Below, piece by piece: positions 55,214 to 64,000 of a stretch of DNA of 64,000 bases. Source of the stretch: Klebsiella pneumoniae (GTDB lineage Bacteria > Pseudomonadota > Gammaproteobacteria > Eutrophobiales > Eutrophobiaceae); contig CAMDWI010000005.1 of the NCBI GenBank assembly GCA_945878555.1, forward strand, positions 120,683 to 184,682. The letters run 5' to 3'. Numbering within the stretch: the stretch's first letter is position 1; the number at the start of each line of letters is the position of its first letter. The translations under genes were made by a program, and so were the position numbers. Under the pieces are notes generated by a model. That model did not search any database. It was not told where the DNA came from and was given only the letters and a program-made list of their open reading frames with translations.

Positions 55214-56086
55214 TTAATCGTCAAAACCGTACAAACGGGCCGGATTGTCGACCAGCACCTTTTGCTGCAAGGTCTGGTCACGTGCAAACAGCGGCACCAG
55301 GTCAACCAGGTCGCCATCATTCGGCATGAACTTGCTGATATTCGGATGCGGCCAGTCTGTACCCCAGAGGATACGGTCCGGTGCGACCTCGATCAGCGAC
55401 TGTGCATACGGGATCGCATCATAGAATGGCGGGCCGCCCTGGGAGATACGTTCGGAGCCACAGACCTTCACCCAGAAATCATCACGGCGCATGAAGTCGA
55501 GCAGGATCTGGAACGGCTTCTGGTGGATGCCGCCATTCGTTGGCACACGGCCCATATGGTCTATTACCTTGGGCAGATCAAAACTGGCAAACAGGTCTTC
55601 AAATTCTATCAGGTCCGGTGCATCGACATGGATGACCAGATGCCAGCCCATCGGTTTGACGCGCTCCACAACACGGCGCATATCATCGAGATCCGGTGTG
55701 CCGCCCAGATGTTTGACAAAGTTATAACGTACACCGCGGATGCCACCTTCGTGCAGACGCTCAAACTCTGCATCGGAATAGTCGTCCGAGGCGATACAGA
55801 CACCGCGATAGTTTTCACGATTATGCGCGATGGCATCAAGCATCGCCGAGTTATCCGTGCCGTGGCAACTGGCCTGCACGATGACGACACGCTGCACACC
55901 GAGGATATCATGCAGTTCCTTCAGCTTTTCCCGGGGCGCATCCGGCGGGGTGTAGGTGGTATCTTCCGAATACGGGAATTTGTTTGCCGGTCCAAACACG
56001 TGACAATGGGCATCACACGATTTTGGTGGCATCTTAAACGCCGGTTTACGGGTATTCGGGTCCGGTGGCATGCACGGTTTGGCCAT
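55214..56086 (-). CDS. ligI: 2-pyrone-4,6-dicarboxylate lactonase
   Basis: 290 residues, amidohydrolase fold. [16 protein letters not shown] gives the Hx[21 protein letters not shown] and [11 protein letters not shown] add His residues, and [11 protein letters not shown] carries the Asp. LigI opens 2-pyrone-4,6-dicarboxylate to oxalomesaconate. Metal is not always needed in this family. The next upstream gene ends 1 nt before its start. Confidence 0.93.
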   Translation of the reverse strand: MAKPCMPPDPNTRKPAFKMPPKSCDAHCHVFGPANKFPYSEDTTYTPPDAPREKLKELHDILGVQRVVIVQASCHGTDNSAMLDAIAHNRENYRGVCIASDDYSDAEFERLHEGGIRGVRYNFVKHLGGTPDLDDMRRVVERVKPMGWHLVIHVDAPDLIEFEDLFASFDLPKVIDHMGRVPTNGGIHQKPFQILLDFMRRDDFWVKVCGSERISQGGPPFYDAIPYAQSLIEVAPDRILWGTDWPHPNISKFMPNDGDLVDLVPLFARDQTLQQKVLVDNPARLYGFDD

Positions 56087-56087
56087 G

Positions 56088-57176
56088 TTATTTTCCTCTC
56101 CAGATGGTATCGGGGATATACGCTACCCCCTTGCTTAATAATCGTGCCGTCCTCAACAGACCGGCGTTTAACACCTCGGGCCTGGCAGGCGTACCGCCCA
56201 CATCCAGGCTGACAGAAAACTCACCGGACGGGTGTTCAACCGACAGGTGCTTGAGTTTGCCGGGTGGAACAATCGCTATCCCTTCGGCAACAGACCCCGG
56301 CATGATGCAGACCGTTGCCACCGACACCGCACCGAGCACACCGATGGAGGAATGACACACCTTCGGTATAAACGTACGGGTGCACACATGCCCCCCCGCC
56401 ACCGGCGGTGCGATCAGTGACATCTTCGGCACCACCTTGTCCTTCACATCACCGAGGTTCATCATCGGCCCGAGTTGCAGGCGGATCGATTCGAGGCGGG
56501 CCTTTAATTCTGTATTCGCATTCATCGCATCACAGCTTTCATAACCGGTGATGCCGAAGTCTCGTGCGCGCAGCACCACCACCGGCATACCGTTATCTAT
56601 ACAACTGACCTCGATACCGTCGACCACATCGACCACATTACCGGTGGGCAACAGCGAACCACAGGCCGAACCGGCCAAATCCATATAATTACAGATGACC
56701 GGTGTAGAGGTGCCAGGGACACCGTCGATGCGCGCATCACCCTGGTATTCCACCTGTCCGCCCGGTGTCCTGATCATCAGCTCACAGCGGTTGCTGCTGT
56801 TGATCATAAAGATACTGACCGGGGTCTCGTCCGGTTGTGCCTGGACCAGGCCGGTCTCGATGGCAAACGGTCCCACACCGGCGAGTATATTGCCGCAGTT
56901 CGGGGTCACATCAACGCGGTCTTCTCCAACGACCGCCTGCACAAACAGATAATCCACATCGGTGTTGTCGCGGGTGGACGGACTGACCACCGCTATCTTG
57001 CTGGTCAACGGATGTGCCCCACCGAGTCCATCGATCTGACGCGGGTCACCGCCGCCCATGATCGCAAGCAACACGCGATCCCGCAGGGCCTCGTCGGTCG
57101 GCAGATCAGAGGCAAGGAAGTACAGCCCCTTCGAGCTGCCTCCCCGGAACTGCATATACGGTATCGCGGTTTGCAT
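56088..57176 (-). CDS. galD: 4-oxalomesaconate tautomerase (GalD/LigU-like, PrpF family)
   Basis: 362 residues. YMQFRGGSSKGLYFLASDLP and TPNCGNILAGVGPFAIE hold the paired Cys/Ser-type proton donors of the PrpF/GalD isomerase fold, and AGGHVCTRTFIP is a third motif. It converts the keto to the enol form of oxalomesaconate, or moves its double bond as LigU does; context fits either. It lies between LigI and a DUF1932 oxidoreductase. Confidence 0.88.
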   Translation of the reverse strand: MQTAIPYMQFRGGSSKGLYFLASDLPTDEALRDRVLLAIMGGGDPRQIDGLGGAHPLTSKIAVVSPSTRDNTDVDYLFVQAVVGEDRVDVTPNCGNILAGVGPFAIETGLVQAQPDETPVSIFMINSSNRCELMIRTPGGQVEYQGDARIDGVPGTSTPVICNYMDLAGSACGSLLPTGNVVDVVDGIEVSCIDNGMPVVVLRARDFGITGYESCDAMNANTELKARLESIRLQLGPMMNLGDVKDKVVPKMSLIAPPVAGGHVCTRTFIPKVCHSSIGVLGAVSVATVCIMPGSVAEGIAIVPPGKLKHLSVEHPSGEFSVSLDVGGTPARPEVLNAGLLRTARLLSKGVAYIPDTIWRGK

Positions 57177-57192
57177 GATTTAATTCTTCTGT

Positions 57193-57990
57193 TTATTTGT
57201 TGGTCGGAATTACCGGCACACCCTGTTCAAGCACATCTTTATGACTCTGCACGGTCGAGCGGGTCATCACCGGGTCGACACCGAGTTCTTCCAGCAGTGC
57301 CATCGACGCTTCCATCTCATGCAAACGACGCAGTGCATGCGTACCGGTGCCGGTGATCAGTCGTGACAACATCACCTCATTGGCCACTGTCAGCTGTTCT
57401 GCCATATTCTTCCACAACCAGTCGGCACAACCGGCGGCGTGTCCTGCACGCATCGCCTCAATGACCAGTGAGGCCAGGCCCTTCATCATCACACTGCGCA
57501 ACAACTTGCGGGCGGAGGCCTCACCGGGGACTGTACTGATCGCCTCGACCGGTACACCCAGCGGTCGGTATAGCGACACATAGCGTTCCGCACCGGGACC
57601 GGCGGCGAGTGCGGGCGTCTTCAAACCGTAGCCGGGTACTATCGTCATCAGTGCGATATCGACAAACTGTATACCTCGAGCGCCGGCAATTTCTGCCAGT
57701 CGGCGTTTTACAGCGGCCGAGCTGGTCGACAGGTCGGCATACAAGGCTGAGGAGGGTATTGCGTCGAGCGCCTGGCGCAGGGCCTCTTCCGCATCCGCCT
57801 GGGCCGTGATACCCATCACCACATCGGCATTTTTTACCGCAGCGACGGGATTATCACACCGATCCACACCATTCGGGGTCTTTACCGGCGCCGGATCATA
57901 GCCACTGACACTGACACCAGCGCTCGCCAGATCGGCCGATATCAGCGAACCTGCCTCCCCCAGACCGAATACGGCGATGCGCACAGGCAA
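57193..57990 (-). CDS. NAD(P)-dependent oxidoreductase, 6PGDH-like with DUF1932
   Basis: 265 residues. IAVFGLGEAGSLISADLASAGVSVSGYDP is the Rossmann NAD(P) site; LYADLSTSSAAVKRRL follows as in beta-hydroxyacid dehydrogenases; the C-terminal SARKLLRSVMMKGLASLVIEAMRAGHAAGCADWLW fits DUF1932, with the catalytic Lys in MMKG. Substrate unknown. It has no assigned step in the known protocatechuate 4,5 route, yet sits inside the operon. Confidence 0.8.
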   Translation of the reverse strand: MPVRIAVFGLGEAGSLISADLASAGVSVSGYDPAPVKTPNGVDRCDNPVAAVKNADVVMGITAQADAEEALRQALDAIPSSALYADLSTSSAAVKRRLAEIAGARGIQFVDIALMTIVPGYGLKTPALAAGPGAERYVSLYRPLGVPVEAISTVPGEASARKLLRSVMMKGLASLVIEAMRAGHAAGCADWLWKNMAEQLTVANEVMLSRLITGTGTHALRRLHEMEASMALLEELGVDPVMTRSTVQSHKDVLEQGVPVIPTNK

Positions 57991-58040
57991 AAGGGTCAGT
58001 GTCGATTAAAAAACAGAGATGTTCATTATCAGCCGGGCTA

Positions 58041-59054
58041 TCAATCGACACTAACCCTTTTGATTTTGTCGTTTTCCGAGTCCATCATCTTCATGAAGGT
58101 CTCGTTATAACGCTCGCCCAGCACCGTGTTGTCATTGATCAAGCTGTCCAGTCGGCTCATCACATCGGCAGACAGTCTGATATCCGCCGCACCGGCGTTT
58201 TCTTCAACATACTGCACATGCTTCGTGCCCGGTATCGGGATCACGGTCTCGTCCTTGTTCAATAACCAGGCCAGTGCCAGTTGGGCCGGGGTACACCCGA
58301 CGGCAGTGGCGATCGCCTCGTAGGCCTCCAGCAAGCGGATATTCGTGGTGAAATTGTCGCCGAGAAACCGCGGCATCGTCATGCGTAGATCATCTTCACC
58401 GAGAGTCGATGTGTCCTTCAGCTGGCCGGTCAAAAAGCCTCGACCGAGCGGGCTGAACGGGACAAAGGTTATCCCGAGCTCACGGCAGGTGGACAACACC
58501 TTCAGTTCGGCAATCCGGGTCCACAGCGAATATTCGGATTGCACCGCCGTCAACGGGCAGACACTGTGGGCCAGACGGATATTCGCCGAGGAGGCCTCGG
58601 AGATACCAACCGCCCTCACCTTGCCCGCGCTGACCAGTTCGGCCATCGCGCCAAAACTCTCCGCTACCGGGACCTTCGGGTCGATACGATGCAGGTAATA
58701 CAGGTCGATCACATCGGTCTGCAGGTTTTGCAGGCTTTCATCACAGATCTGGTGGATCTTTTCCGGGGAGGCGTCCAGTGTGCGTTGCCCGGTCACCTTG
58801 TCGCGAAACAGGCCACACTTGCTGGCCAGCACAAACTCGTTACGACGACCCTTCAGTACCTCGCCGAGCAGTTTTTCATTATGGCCATAACCATACAGCG
58901 AGGCGGTATCGAGAAAGGTATAACCGATATCCAGTGCGCGATTTAATGCGCGTTCCGATTCGGCACGATCCGGCTTGCCATAACTCTGCGACATGCTCAT
59001 GCAGCCGAGCCCGAGCGCGGAGACCTCAAACTGGCCGAGTTTGCGGGTATGCAT
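58041..59054 (-). CDS. Aldo/keto reductase
   Basis: 337 residues. FLDTASLYGYGHNEKLLGEVLKGRR, LASKCG and LYYLHRIDP supply the Asp, Tyr, Lys, His tetrad; PFSPLGRGFLTGQLKD and VIPIPGTKHVQYVEENAGA bind NADP. It reduces aldehydes or ketones. No role in the 4,5 route is established; it may handle an aromatic aldehyde or a semialdehyde by-product. Gap to ligC is 7 nt. Confidence 0.9.
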   Translation of the reverse strand: MHTRKLGQFEVSALGLGCMSMSQSYGKPDRAESERALNRALDIGYTFLDTASLYGYGHNEKLLGEVLKGRRNEFVLASKCGLFRDKVTGQRTLDASPEKIHQICDESLQNLQTDVIDLYYLHRIDPKVPVAESFGAMAELVSAGKVRAVGISEASSANIRLAHSVCPLTAVQSEYSLWTRIAELKVLSTCRELGITFVPFSPLGRGFLTGQLKDTSTLGEDDLRMTMPRFLGDNFTTNIRLLEAYEAIATAVGCTPAQLALAWLLNKDETVIPIPGTKHVQYVEENAGAADIRLSADVMSRLDSLINDNTVLGERYNETFMKMMDSENDKIKRVSVD

Positions 59055-59061
59055 GTGCGGC

Positions 59062-60012
59062 CTAACCTGCCTTGCTCATCATGCGTTCGGCCTCATCCAT
59101 GATCTCCATCGTGCGCATCAGTTGCGCCACACTGGCATTCGGCTCACGCTTCTCGCGTATCGCGGAGATGAATTCACGGTCCTGCAACTCGAAGCCATTC
59201 ATCGACACCGCCACATTGGACACATCAATCTTGTTCTGCTTGCCATCAAACAGGTCGTCATAGATTGCGATATAGGTGCCGTTATCACAGATATAGCGGA
59301 AGAACGAACCTATCGGTCCATCATTATTGAACGACAGTGACAGCGTGCAGATCACACCGGACGGTGTACGCAGACCGATATTCATGTCCATCGCGATCTT
59401 CAGCTCCGGATGCATTGGGCCCTGCATCGCCGTCACCTGCGTGGCCGCTTCACCGGTCTGGTACTGGAACAGATCAATCGTATGGGCAGCATGGTGCCAG
59501 AGCAGATGATCGGTCCAGCTGCGTGGCTGGCCCAGCGCATTGATATTCTTGCGCCGGAAGAAATAAGTCTGTACATCCATCTGCTGGATCTTCAACTCGC
59601 CGGACGCGATCTTGTTACGGATATACTGATGACTCGGATTGAAACGGCGGGTATGTCCACCCATCGCCACCAGCCCGGTCTGCTTCTGGGTCTCGAACAC
59701 GGCACGCGCGTCGGCCAGTGAGTCGGCTATCGGCACTTCGATCTCGACATGTTTGCCAGCCTTCATGCAATGGATCGCCTGCTTTGCATGTATCGGCGTC
59801 GGAGAGCCGATGATGACCGCTTCCACGCCGGGACGGTGGATGCCTTCATCCAGGTCCAGCGTCCAGTGCGGGATATTGTATTTCTTCGCCGTGGCCTCGG
59901 TATCTGCCGCCACACCACCGACCAGCGACACAACCTCGACATCCTTGATATTGGCCAGTCCATCCAGGTGTTTGTTTGATATGGCGCCTTCGCCCACGAC
60001 ACAAATCTTCAT
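59062..60012 (-). CDS. ligC: 4-carboxy-2-hydroxymuconate-6-semialdehyde dehydrogenase
   Basis: 316 residues from the ATG at 60012 with GAGG about 9 nt before, overlapping the end of ligB. ICVVGEGAISNKHLDGLANI is the Rossmann start of GFO/IDH/MocA enzymes; GKHVEIEVPIADS is the next conserved stretch, and SWTDHLLWHHAAHTIDLFQYQTGE and GGHTRRFNPSHQYI belong to the C-terminal domain. LigC oxidises the ring-opened semialdehyde in its hemiacetal form to the pyrone. Confidence 0.92.
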   Translation of the reverse strand: MKICVVGEGAISNKHLDGLANIKDVEVVSLVGGVAADTEATAKKYNIPHWTLDLDEGIHRPGVEAVIIGSPTPIHAKQAIHCMKAGKHVEIEVPIADSLADARAVFETQKQTGLVAMGGHTRRFNPSHQYIRNKIASGELKIQQMDVQTYFFRRKNINALGQPRSWTDHLLWHHAAHTIDLFQYQTGEAATQVTAMQGPMHPELKIAMDMNIGLRTPSGVICTLSLSFNNDGPIGSFFRYICDNGTYIAIYDDLFDGKQNKIDVSNVAVSMNGFELQDREFISAIREKREPNASVAQLMRTMEIMDEAERMMSKAG

Positions 60013-60022
60013 CTCATCATCC

Positions 60023-61254
<1,232 letters not shown>

Positions 61255-61274
61255 CAGCCTGCCTGGTTGTACAG

Positions 61275-61312
61275 TTGATCAATGCTGCCAGTTTATGTTG
61301 ACCATACGTCAA
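61275..61312 (-). promoter_or_regulatory. Inverted repeats in the lig leader, possible operator
   Basis: TTGAC-CATAC-GTCAA at 61298-61312 holds a T-N11-A arrangement, as LysR-type sites often do. TTGATCAA at 61275-61282 is a second small dyad. Both lie between the promoter and ligA, so a bound protein would block transcription. The regulator gene is not in view. Confidence 0.35.
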
Positions 61313-61360
61313 ATTACAGCAGCAAAACAGTAGGAATTATTACCCTTTTCCCCTGCAAAT

Positions 61361-61389
61361 ATTATATAGATCTCACCCCGGCCTGTCAT
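61361..61389 (-). promoter_or_regulatory. Sigma70-type promoter of the lig operon
   Basis: Read on the minus strand: ATGACA (61384-61389, five of six to consensus), 17 bases, TATAAT (61361-61366, six of six). Distance to the ligA start is about 105 bases. It lies between the EamA transporter stop and ligA. Confidence 0.7.
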
Positions 61390-61405
61390 ACCCTTTAGGG
61401 CAGGA

Positions 61406-62326
61406 TCAGGGGCTGCCGCTGGCCTTGCGGGCGAGGTAAATTGCAGACAGGACCACGATGCCGCCCAGCATCTGGATCGGCCCCAGGGCCTCGTTAAACA
61501 GTACCCAGGCCAGCAACGCGGAGACGACAGGTTGTATCAACAGACTCAGCGAGGAAAAGGCCGTTGACAGGTGTGCCAGTGCATAGGCGATCAGACCCTG
61601 ACCCCCAAGGTGTGACACCAATGCCAGCACGATCAGCAGTCCCCAGGCCCGTGCAGTTCCGGGCACGTCGAACACCCCGGTAAACACACTGACAAGCAGT
61701 AGCACGATACTCGCCATCAGGCTGCTCCAGAACATGATCGTCGCCGTGGTATATCGCGTTCGCAGCCGGCCCACCGTCAACAGATAGGCCGCATAAAACA
61801 CGGCGGTAATAAGCCCCAGAATATCGCCCCGCAGGTATTGACCACCGAACGCCGTGCTTGAACTCATCAACACGGCCGCGCCAATGATAGCCAGCATCAG
61901 GGCGATAATAAAATTACGCCTGAAGCGTTCACGAAACACCAGCGCTGAGACCAGCGTGACGTATATCGGCGCAAGATTGCAAAGCAGCGTGGCATTGGCG
62001 ATCGTGGTCAACTGGATAGACCAGTGCCAGAAACCGAGGTCACCGGCAAAAAACACACCGGGCAACAATAGCCACAACGGACTGCCCCCGATAATATGCT
62101 TTTCTTCCGCAACGACCCTGCGCTTTTCCAGTAACATCCACACCAGCATGACCGGCAAGGCGAGCGTGACCCGGTAAAAGGCGGTCACAACCGGCCCTAC
62201 CTCACTCATACGCACCAGCACCGGTGACAAGGCGATGCAAATGGCTCCGACCACCAGCGCAGGCAGCGCCAGTCGGGCAGAGGTCGGTATATTTGTAACT
62301 GATTCAGATGTAGTCATAGTTTGCAT
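61406..62326 (-). CDS. EamA/RhaT family transporter
   Basis: 306 residues from the ATG at 62326; another ATG at 62317 is possible. About ten membrane segments in two EamA repeats (ALVVGAICIALSPVLVRMSEVGPVVTAFYRV; ALVSHLGGQGLIAYALAHLSTAFSSLSLLIQPVVSALLAWVLFNEALG). It is upstream of the lig operon on the same strand, so it could move aromatic or other metabolites, but nothing shows that directly. Confidence 0.87.
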   Translation of the reverse strand: MQTMTTSESVTNIPTSARLALPALVVGAICIALSPVLVRMSEVGPVVTAFYRVTLALPVMLVWMLLEKRRVVAEEKHIIGGSPLWLLLPGVFFAGDLGFWHWSIQLTTIANATLLCNLAPIYVTLVSALVFRERFRRNFIIALMLAIIGAAVLMSSSTAFGGQYLRGDILGLITAVFYAAYLLTVGRLRTRYTTATIMFWSSLMASIVLLLVSVFTGVFDVPGTARAWGLLIVLALVSHLGGQGLIAYALAHLSTAFSSLSLLIQPVVSALLAWVLFNEALGPIQMLGGIVVLSAIYLARKASGSP

Positions 62327-62415
62327 GTAACCGGACGTTGAAAAGGATAGTCCTTGAATGGGCGGCATTATACGTTAAGCTGGGCCACACGGATGAAATT
62401 TCACGGAGCCAACCA

Positions 62416-63792
62416 TTGACTACAGATACCGTCAGTACCCGCATCTACCCCGGTGGCATGCTGAACACCTTGAGCCACAGCGAGGTCGAACGGTTACAAC
62501 AGGCCAGTCAGGGTGATTTGGCCGTATTGCTCCGCCGCTGCGCACTCGCGGTCCTGAACAGCGGCAACCAAAGCGATGATATTGCCGCATTGATGGACCG
62601 CTACCAGGATTTTTCCATCCATGTGCAACAGGTCAATCGTGGGTTACAGCTGGAAATCCGCAACGCGCCCGCCACCGCCTTTGTCGACGGCGAGATCATC
62701 GCGGGTATTGGTGAGCTGTTATCAGCGGTCATCCGCGATCTGGTTTATTTTGACAGCGAGATCAAACGATCTGGCCACGCGGTACTGCATCACTCATCAG
62801 GTATCACCAATTCTGTATTCGAGATTCTGCGAAATGCGGATGTCTTGCAACCGGAAAGTGACCCGTCACTGGTTGTGTGCTGGGGAGGCCATTCTATCTC
62901 GCGCCAGGAATACGATTACACCAAGGAATGTGGCTACCAGCTCGGCCTGCGCAGACTCAATATCTGTACCGGCTGTGGCCAGGGTGCGATGAAGGGCCCG
63001 ATGAAGGGCGCCACTATTGCCCACGCCAAGCAACGACTCGCACCGGGTCGCTATCTCGGCATCTCCGAGCCGGGCATCATCGCGGCTGAACCGCCGAACC
63101 CGATTGTCAACCAGCTGGTCATCATGCCCGATATTGAAAAACGGCTGGAGGCGTTTGTCCGTCTTGGCCACGGCATCGTGATCTTCCCGGGCGGTGTCGG
63201 CACACTGGAGGAGATCCTGTATCTGCTCGGCATACTGCTGCGGCCCGACAATGCAAGGCTGCCGTTTCCGCTGGTGTTTACCGGGCCGGCCGGATCGGCT
63301 GATTATTTCTGGCAGATAGACGCGCTGCTGCGCCTGATACTGGGCAAACAGGCCGCTGAACGCTACCAGATCGTCATTGATGACCCGGGCAAGGTCGCAC
63401 GCATCATGGCGGACGGTATGCAGCAGGTCCGCCAGTATCGCGAAACCAGCCAGGACGCGTTTTATTTCAACTGGCAACTGAAAATGGACGAATCATTCCA
63501 GGTTCCGTTTGTGCCTACACATGAGAACATGCTGAACCTGCGCCTGTACCGGGACATGCCCGCGTTTGAACTGGCCGCAAACCTGCGCAAGATGTTTTCC
63601 GGCATCGTGGCCGGCAATGTGAAACCCGCCGGACTCGCGGCTGTTCAAAAGCACGGCCTGTTCGAGATACGCGGAGAGCGTGCGCTGATGGAGGCACTTG
63701 ATGTCCTGCTCGCCTCGTTTGTGAACCAGCATCGCATGAAGATACCCGGTGGGCGCAGTTATGAACCTTGCTATCGGATCGTGAATACCTGA
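62416..63792 (+). CDS. ppnN: Nucleotide 5'-monophosphate nucleosidase (PpnN/YgdH, LOG family), TTG start
   Basis: 458 residues from the TTG at 62416, seven bases after GGAG; E. coli PpnN has 454 and aligns best with this start (MLNTLSHSEVERLQQ follows). A longer frame from 62338 has no support. GHGIVIFPGGVGTLEEILYLLGIL is the LOG/lysine-decarboxylase-like signature; GCGQGAMKGPMKGA and HAKQRLAPGRYLGISEPGIIAAEPPNPIVN are other conserved parts. It splits nucleoside monophosphates to base and ribose 5-phosphate and is ppGpp-regulated in E. coli. Divergent from the EamA gene. Confidence 0.92.
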   Translation: MTTDTVSTRIYPGGMLNTLSHSEVERLQQASQGDLAVLLRRCALAVLNSGNQSDDIAALMDRYQDFSIHVQQVNRGLQLEIRNAPATAFVDGEIIAGIGELLSAVIRDLVYFDSEIKRSGHAVLHHSSGITNSVFEILRNADVLQPESDPSLVVCWGGHSISRQEYDYTKECGYQLGLRRLNICTGCGQGAMKGPMKGATIAHAKQRLAPGRYLGISEPGIIAAEPPNPIVNQLVIMPDIEKRLEAFVRLGHGIVIFPGGVGTLEEILYLLGILLRPDNARLPFPLVFTGPAGSADYFWQIDALLRLILGKQAAERYQIVIDDPGKVARIMADGMQQVRQYRETSQDAFYFNWQLKMDESFQVPFVPTHENMLNLRLYRDMPAFELAANLRKMFSGIVAGNVKPAGLAAVQKHGLFEIRGERALMEALDVLLASFVNQHRMKIPGGRSYEPCYRIVNT

Positions 63793-63850
63793 GTTCCGTG
63801 GTGTGGATTAGTGTCTGGAATTGGTGGTGACATCAGCCGTCTGGTTATAA

Positions 63851-63897
63851 TCGTTCAAGACACGCTGTGAATACATCCATGTACGCTCGAGCGCCGC
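63851..63897 (+). repeat. Conserved-core element, copy 4, partial
   Basis: TCGTTCAAGACACGCTGTGA begins a stretch with about five differences from copy 1 over 38 core bases up to GCGCCGC. It then diverges, and no matching right arm appears before the window ends. It begins 58 nt after the ppnN stop, sense to it. A preceding stretch around CATCAGCCGTCTGGTTATAA could be the left arm. Confidence 0.65.
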
Positions 63898-64000
63898 TTT
63901 CGTCGCTGCGCATCCTGCTCCGCTAGAAAGTCCAGCCGTTACATCCCTGTAACGGCGCAAACGGCTCCTTAACCCGCCGTTTGCCCATGCGGCTAACGGT
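63898..64000. repeat. Hairpin-rich sequence at right edge
   Basis: GCCGTTAC-ATCCCT-GTAACGGC (63935-63956) and GCAAACGG/CCGTTTGC (63957-63984) are adjacent hairpins. No gene is visible. They may belong to a further repeat continuing past the window. Confidence 0.5.

Noticed and set aside
63935..64000. Integron attC site at the right edge
   Set aside because: Hairpins are present, but I could not place the conserved attC end boxes and no integrase is seen.

Overview
The window looks like chromosomal DNA of an environmental heterotrophic gammaproteobacterium. The evidence is gene content: DamX/ExeA-type ATPase with a SPOR domain, YqiA, PpnN, YgiD, Fe-SOD, DUF3014 and DUF3293 proteins, many TonB receptors and lipoproteins. 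I see no rRNA, tRNA, CRISPR array, phage block or intact insertion sequence. I cannot name the genus.

Layout. 1-8.6 kb: the edge of a class III nucleotide cyclase (-), a single-chain pyruvate carboxylase (+), a PAS-PAS-GAF-GGDEF-EAL protein (-), a Tat-exported amidohydrolase and a lipoprotein. 8.8-14.1 kb: a glycine-zipper lipoprotein, a CxxCH protein and a probable copper-handling operon (DUF2946, OprC-like TonB receptor, small His-tailed exported protein, exported methyltransferase). 14.2-17.9 kb: Y-family polymerase, glutathione transferase, glycosyltransferase with an apparent CTG start, DUF3293. 18-24.8 kb: a MITE-like repeat, RidA, an outer-membrane barrel, a TonB receptor facing an exported amidohydrolase, a second repeat of the same family, and a glycerate kinase. 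24.8-38.5 kb: two orphan NMT1-type binding proteins, a lipoprotein joining a cytochrome c motif to a propeller, two small transporters, a class V glyoxylate aminotransferase divergent from a lactate/glycolate permease and a coupled FMN alpha-hydroxyacid dehydrogenase, and an exported alpha/beta hydrolase. 38.6-39.0 kb: a tandem repeat array. 39.1-44.5 kb: NYN nuclease, YgiD dioxygenase, SodB, thioredoxin-like protein, short GlpD-like oxidase, DUF3014. 44.6-49.5 kb: a two-subunit molybdenum hydroxylase, then mtnBDC of methionine salvage. 49.6-54.2 kb: Rap1a/Tai-like protein, DamX-like protein, SEC-C membrane protein, YqiA, TlpA-like protein, TrxB. 54.5-61.3 kb: a nine-gene minus-strand operon for protocatechuate 4,5-cleavage with a good sigma70-type promoter in front. 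61.4-63.8 kb: EamA transporter and PpnN.

How genes work together. LigAB opens protocatechuate, LigC oxidises the semialdehyde, LigI opens the pyrone, the GalD-type enzyme tautomerises oxalomesaconate and LigK cleaves the final product to pyruvate and oxaloacetate. The hydratase step is not encoded here. Pyruvate carboxylase and the lactate/glycolate and glyoxylate enzymes fit growth on small organic acids.

Most unusual signal. Four copies of a conserved core (about 56 nt) lie about 30 nt (copy 4: about 60 nt) after a stop codon, in the same orientation as the upstream gene. In three copies the core is bracketed by perfect 18-21 bp inverted arms whose sequence differs at each locus. That gives a long 3'-UTR hairpin with a conserved head and a private stem. 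I do not recognise this as a named family.
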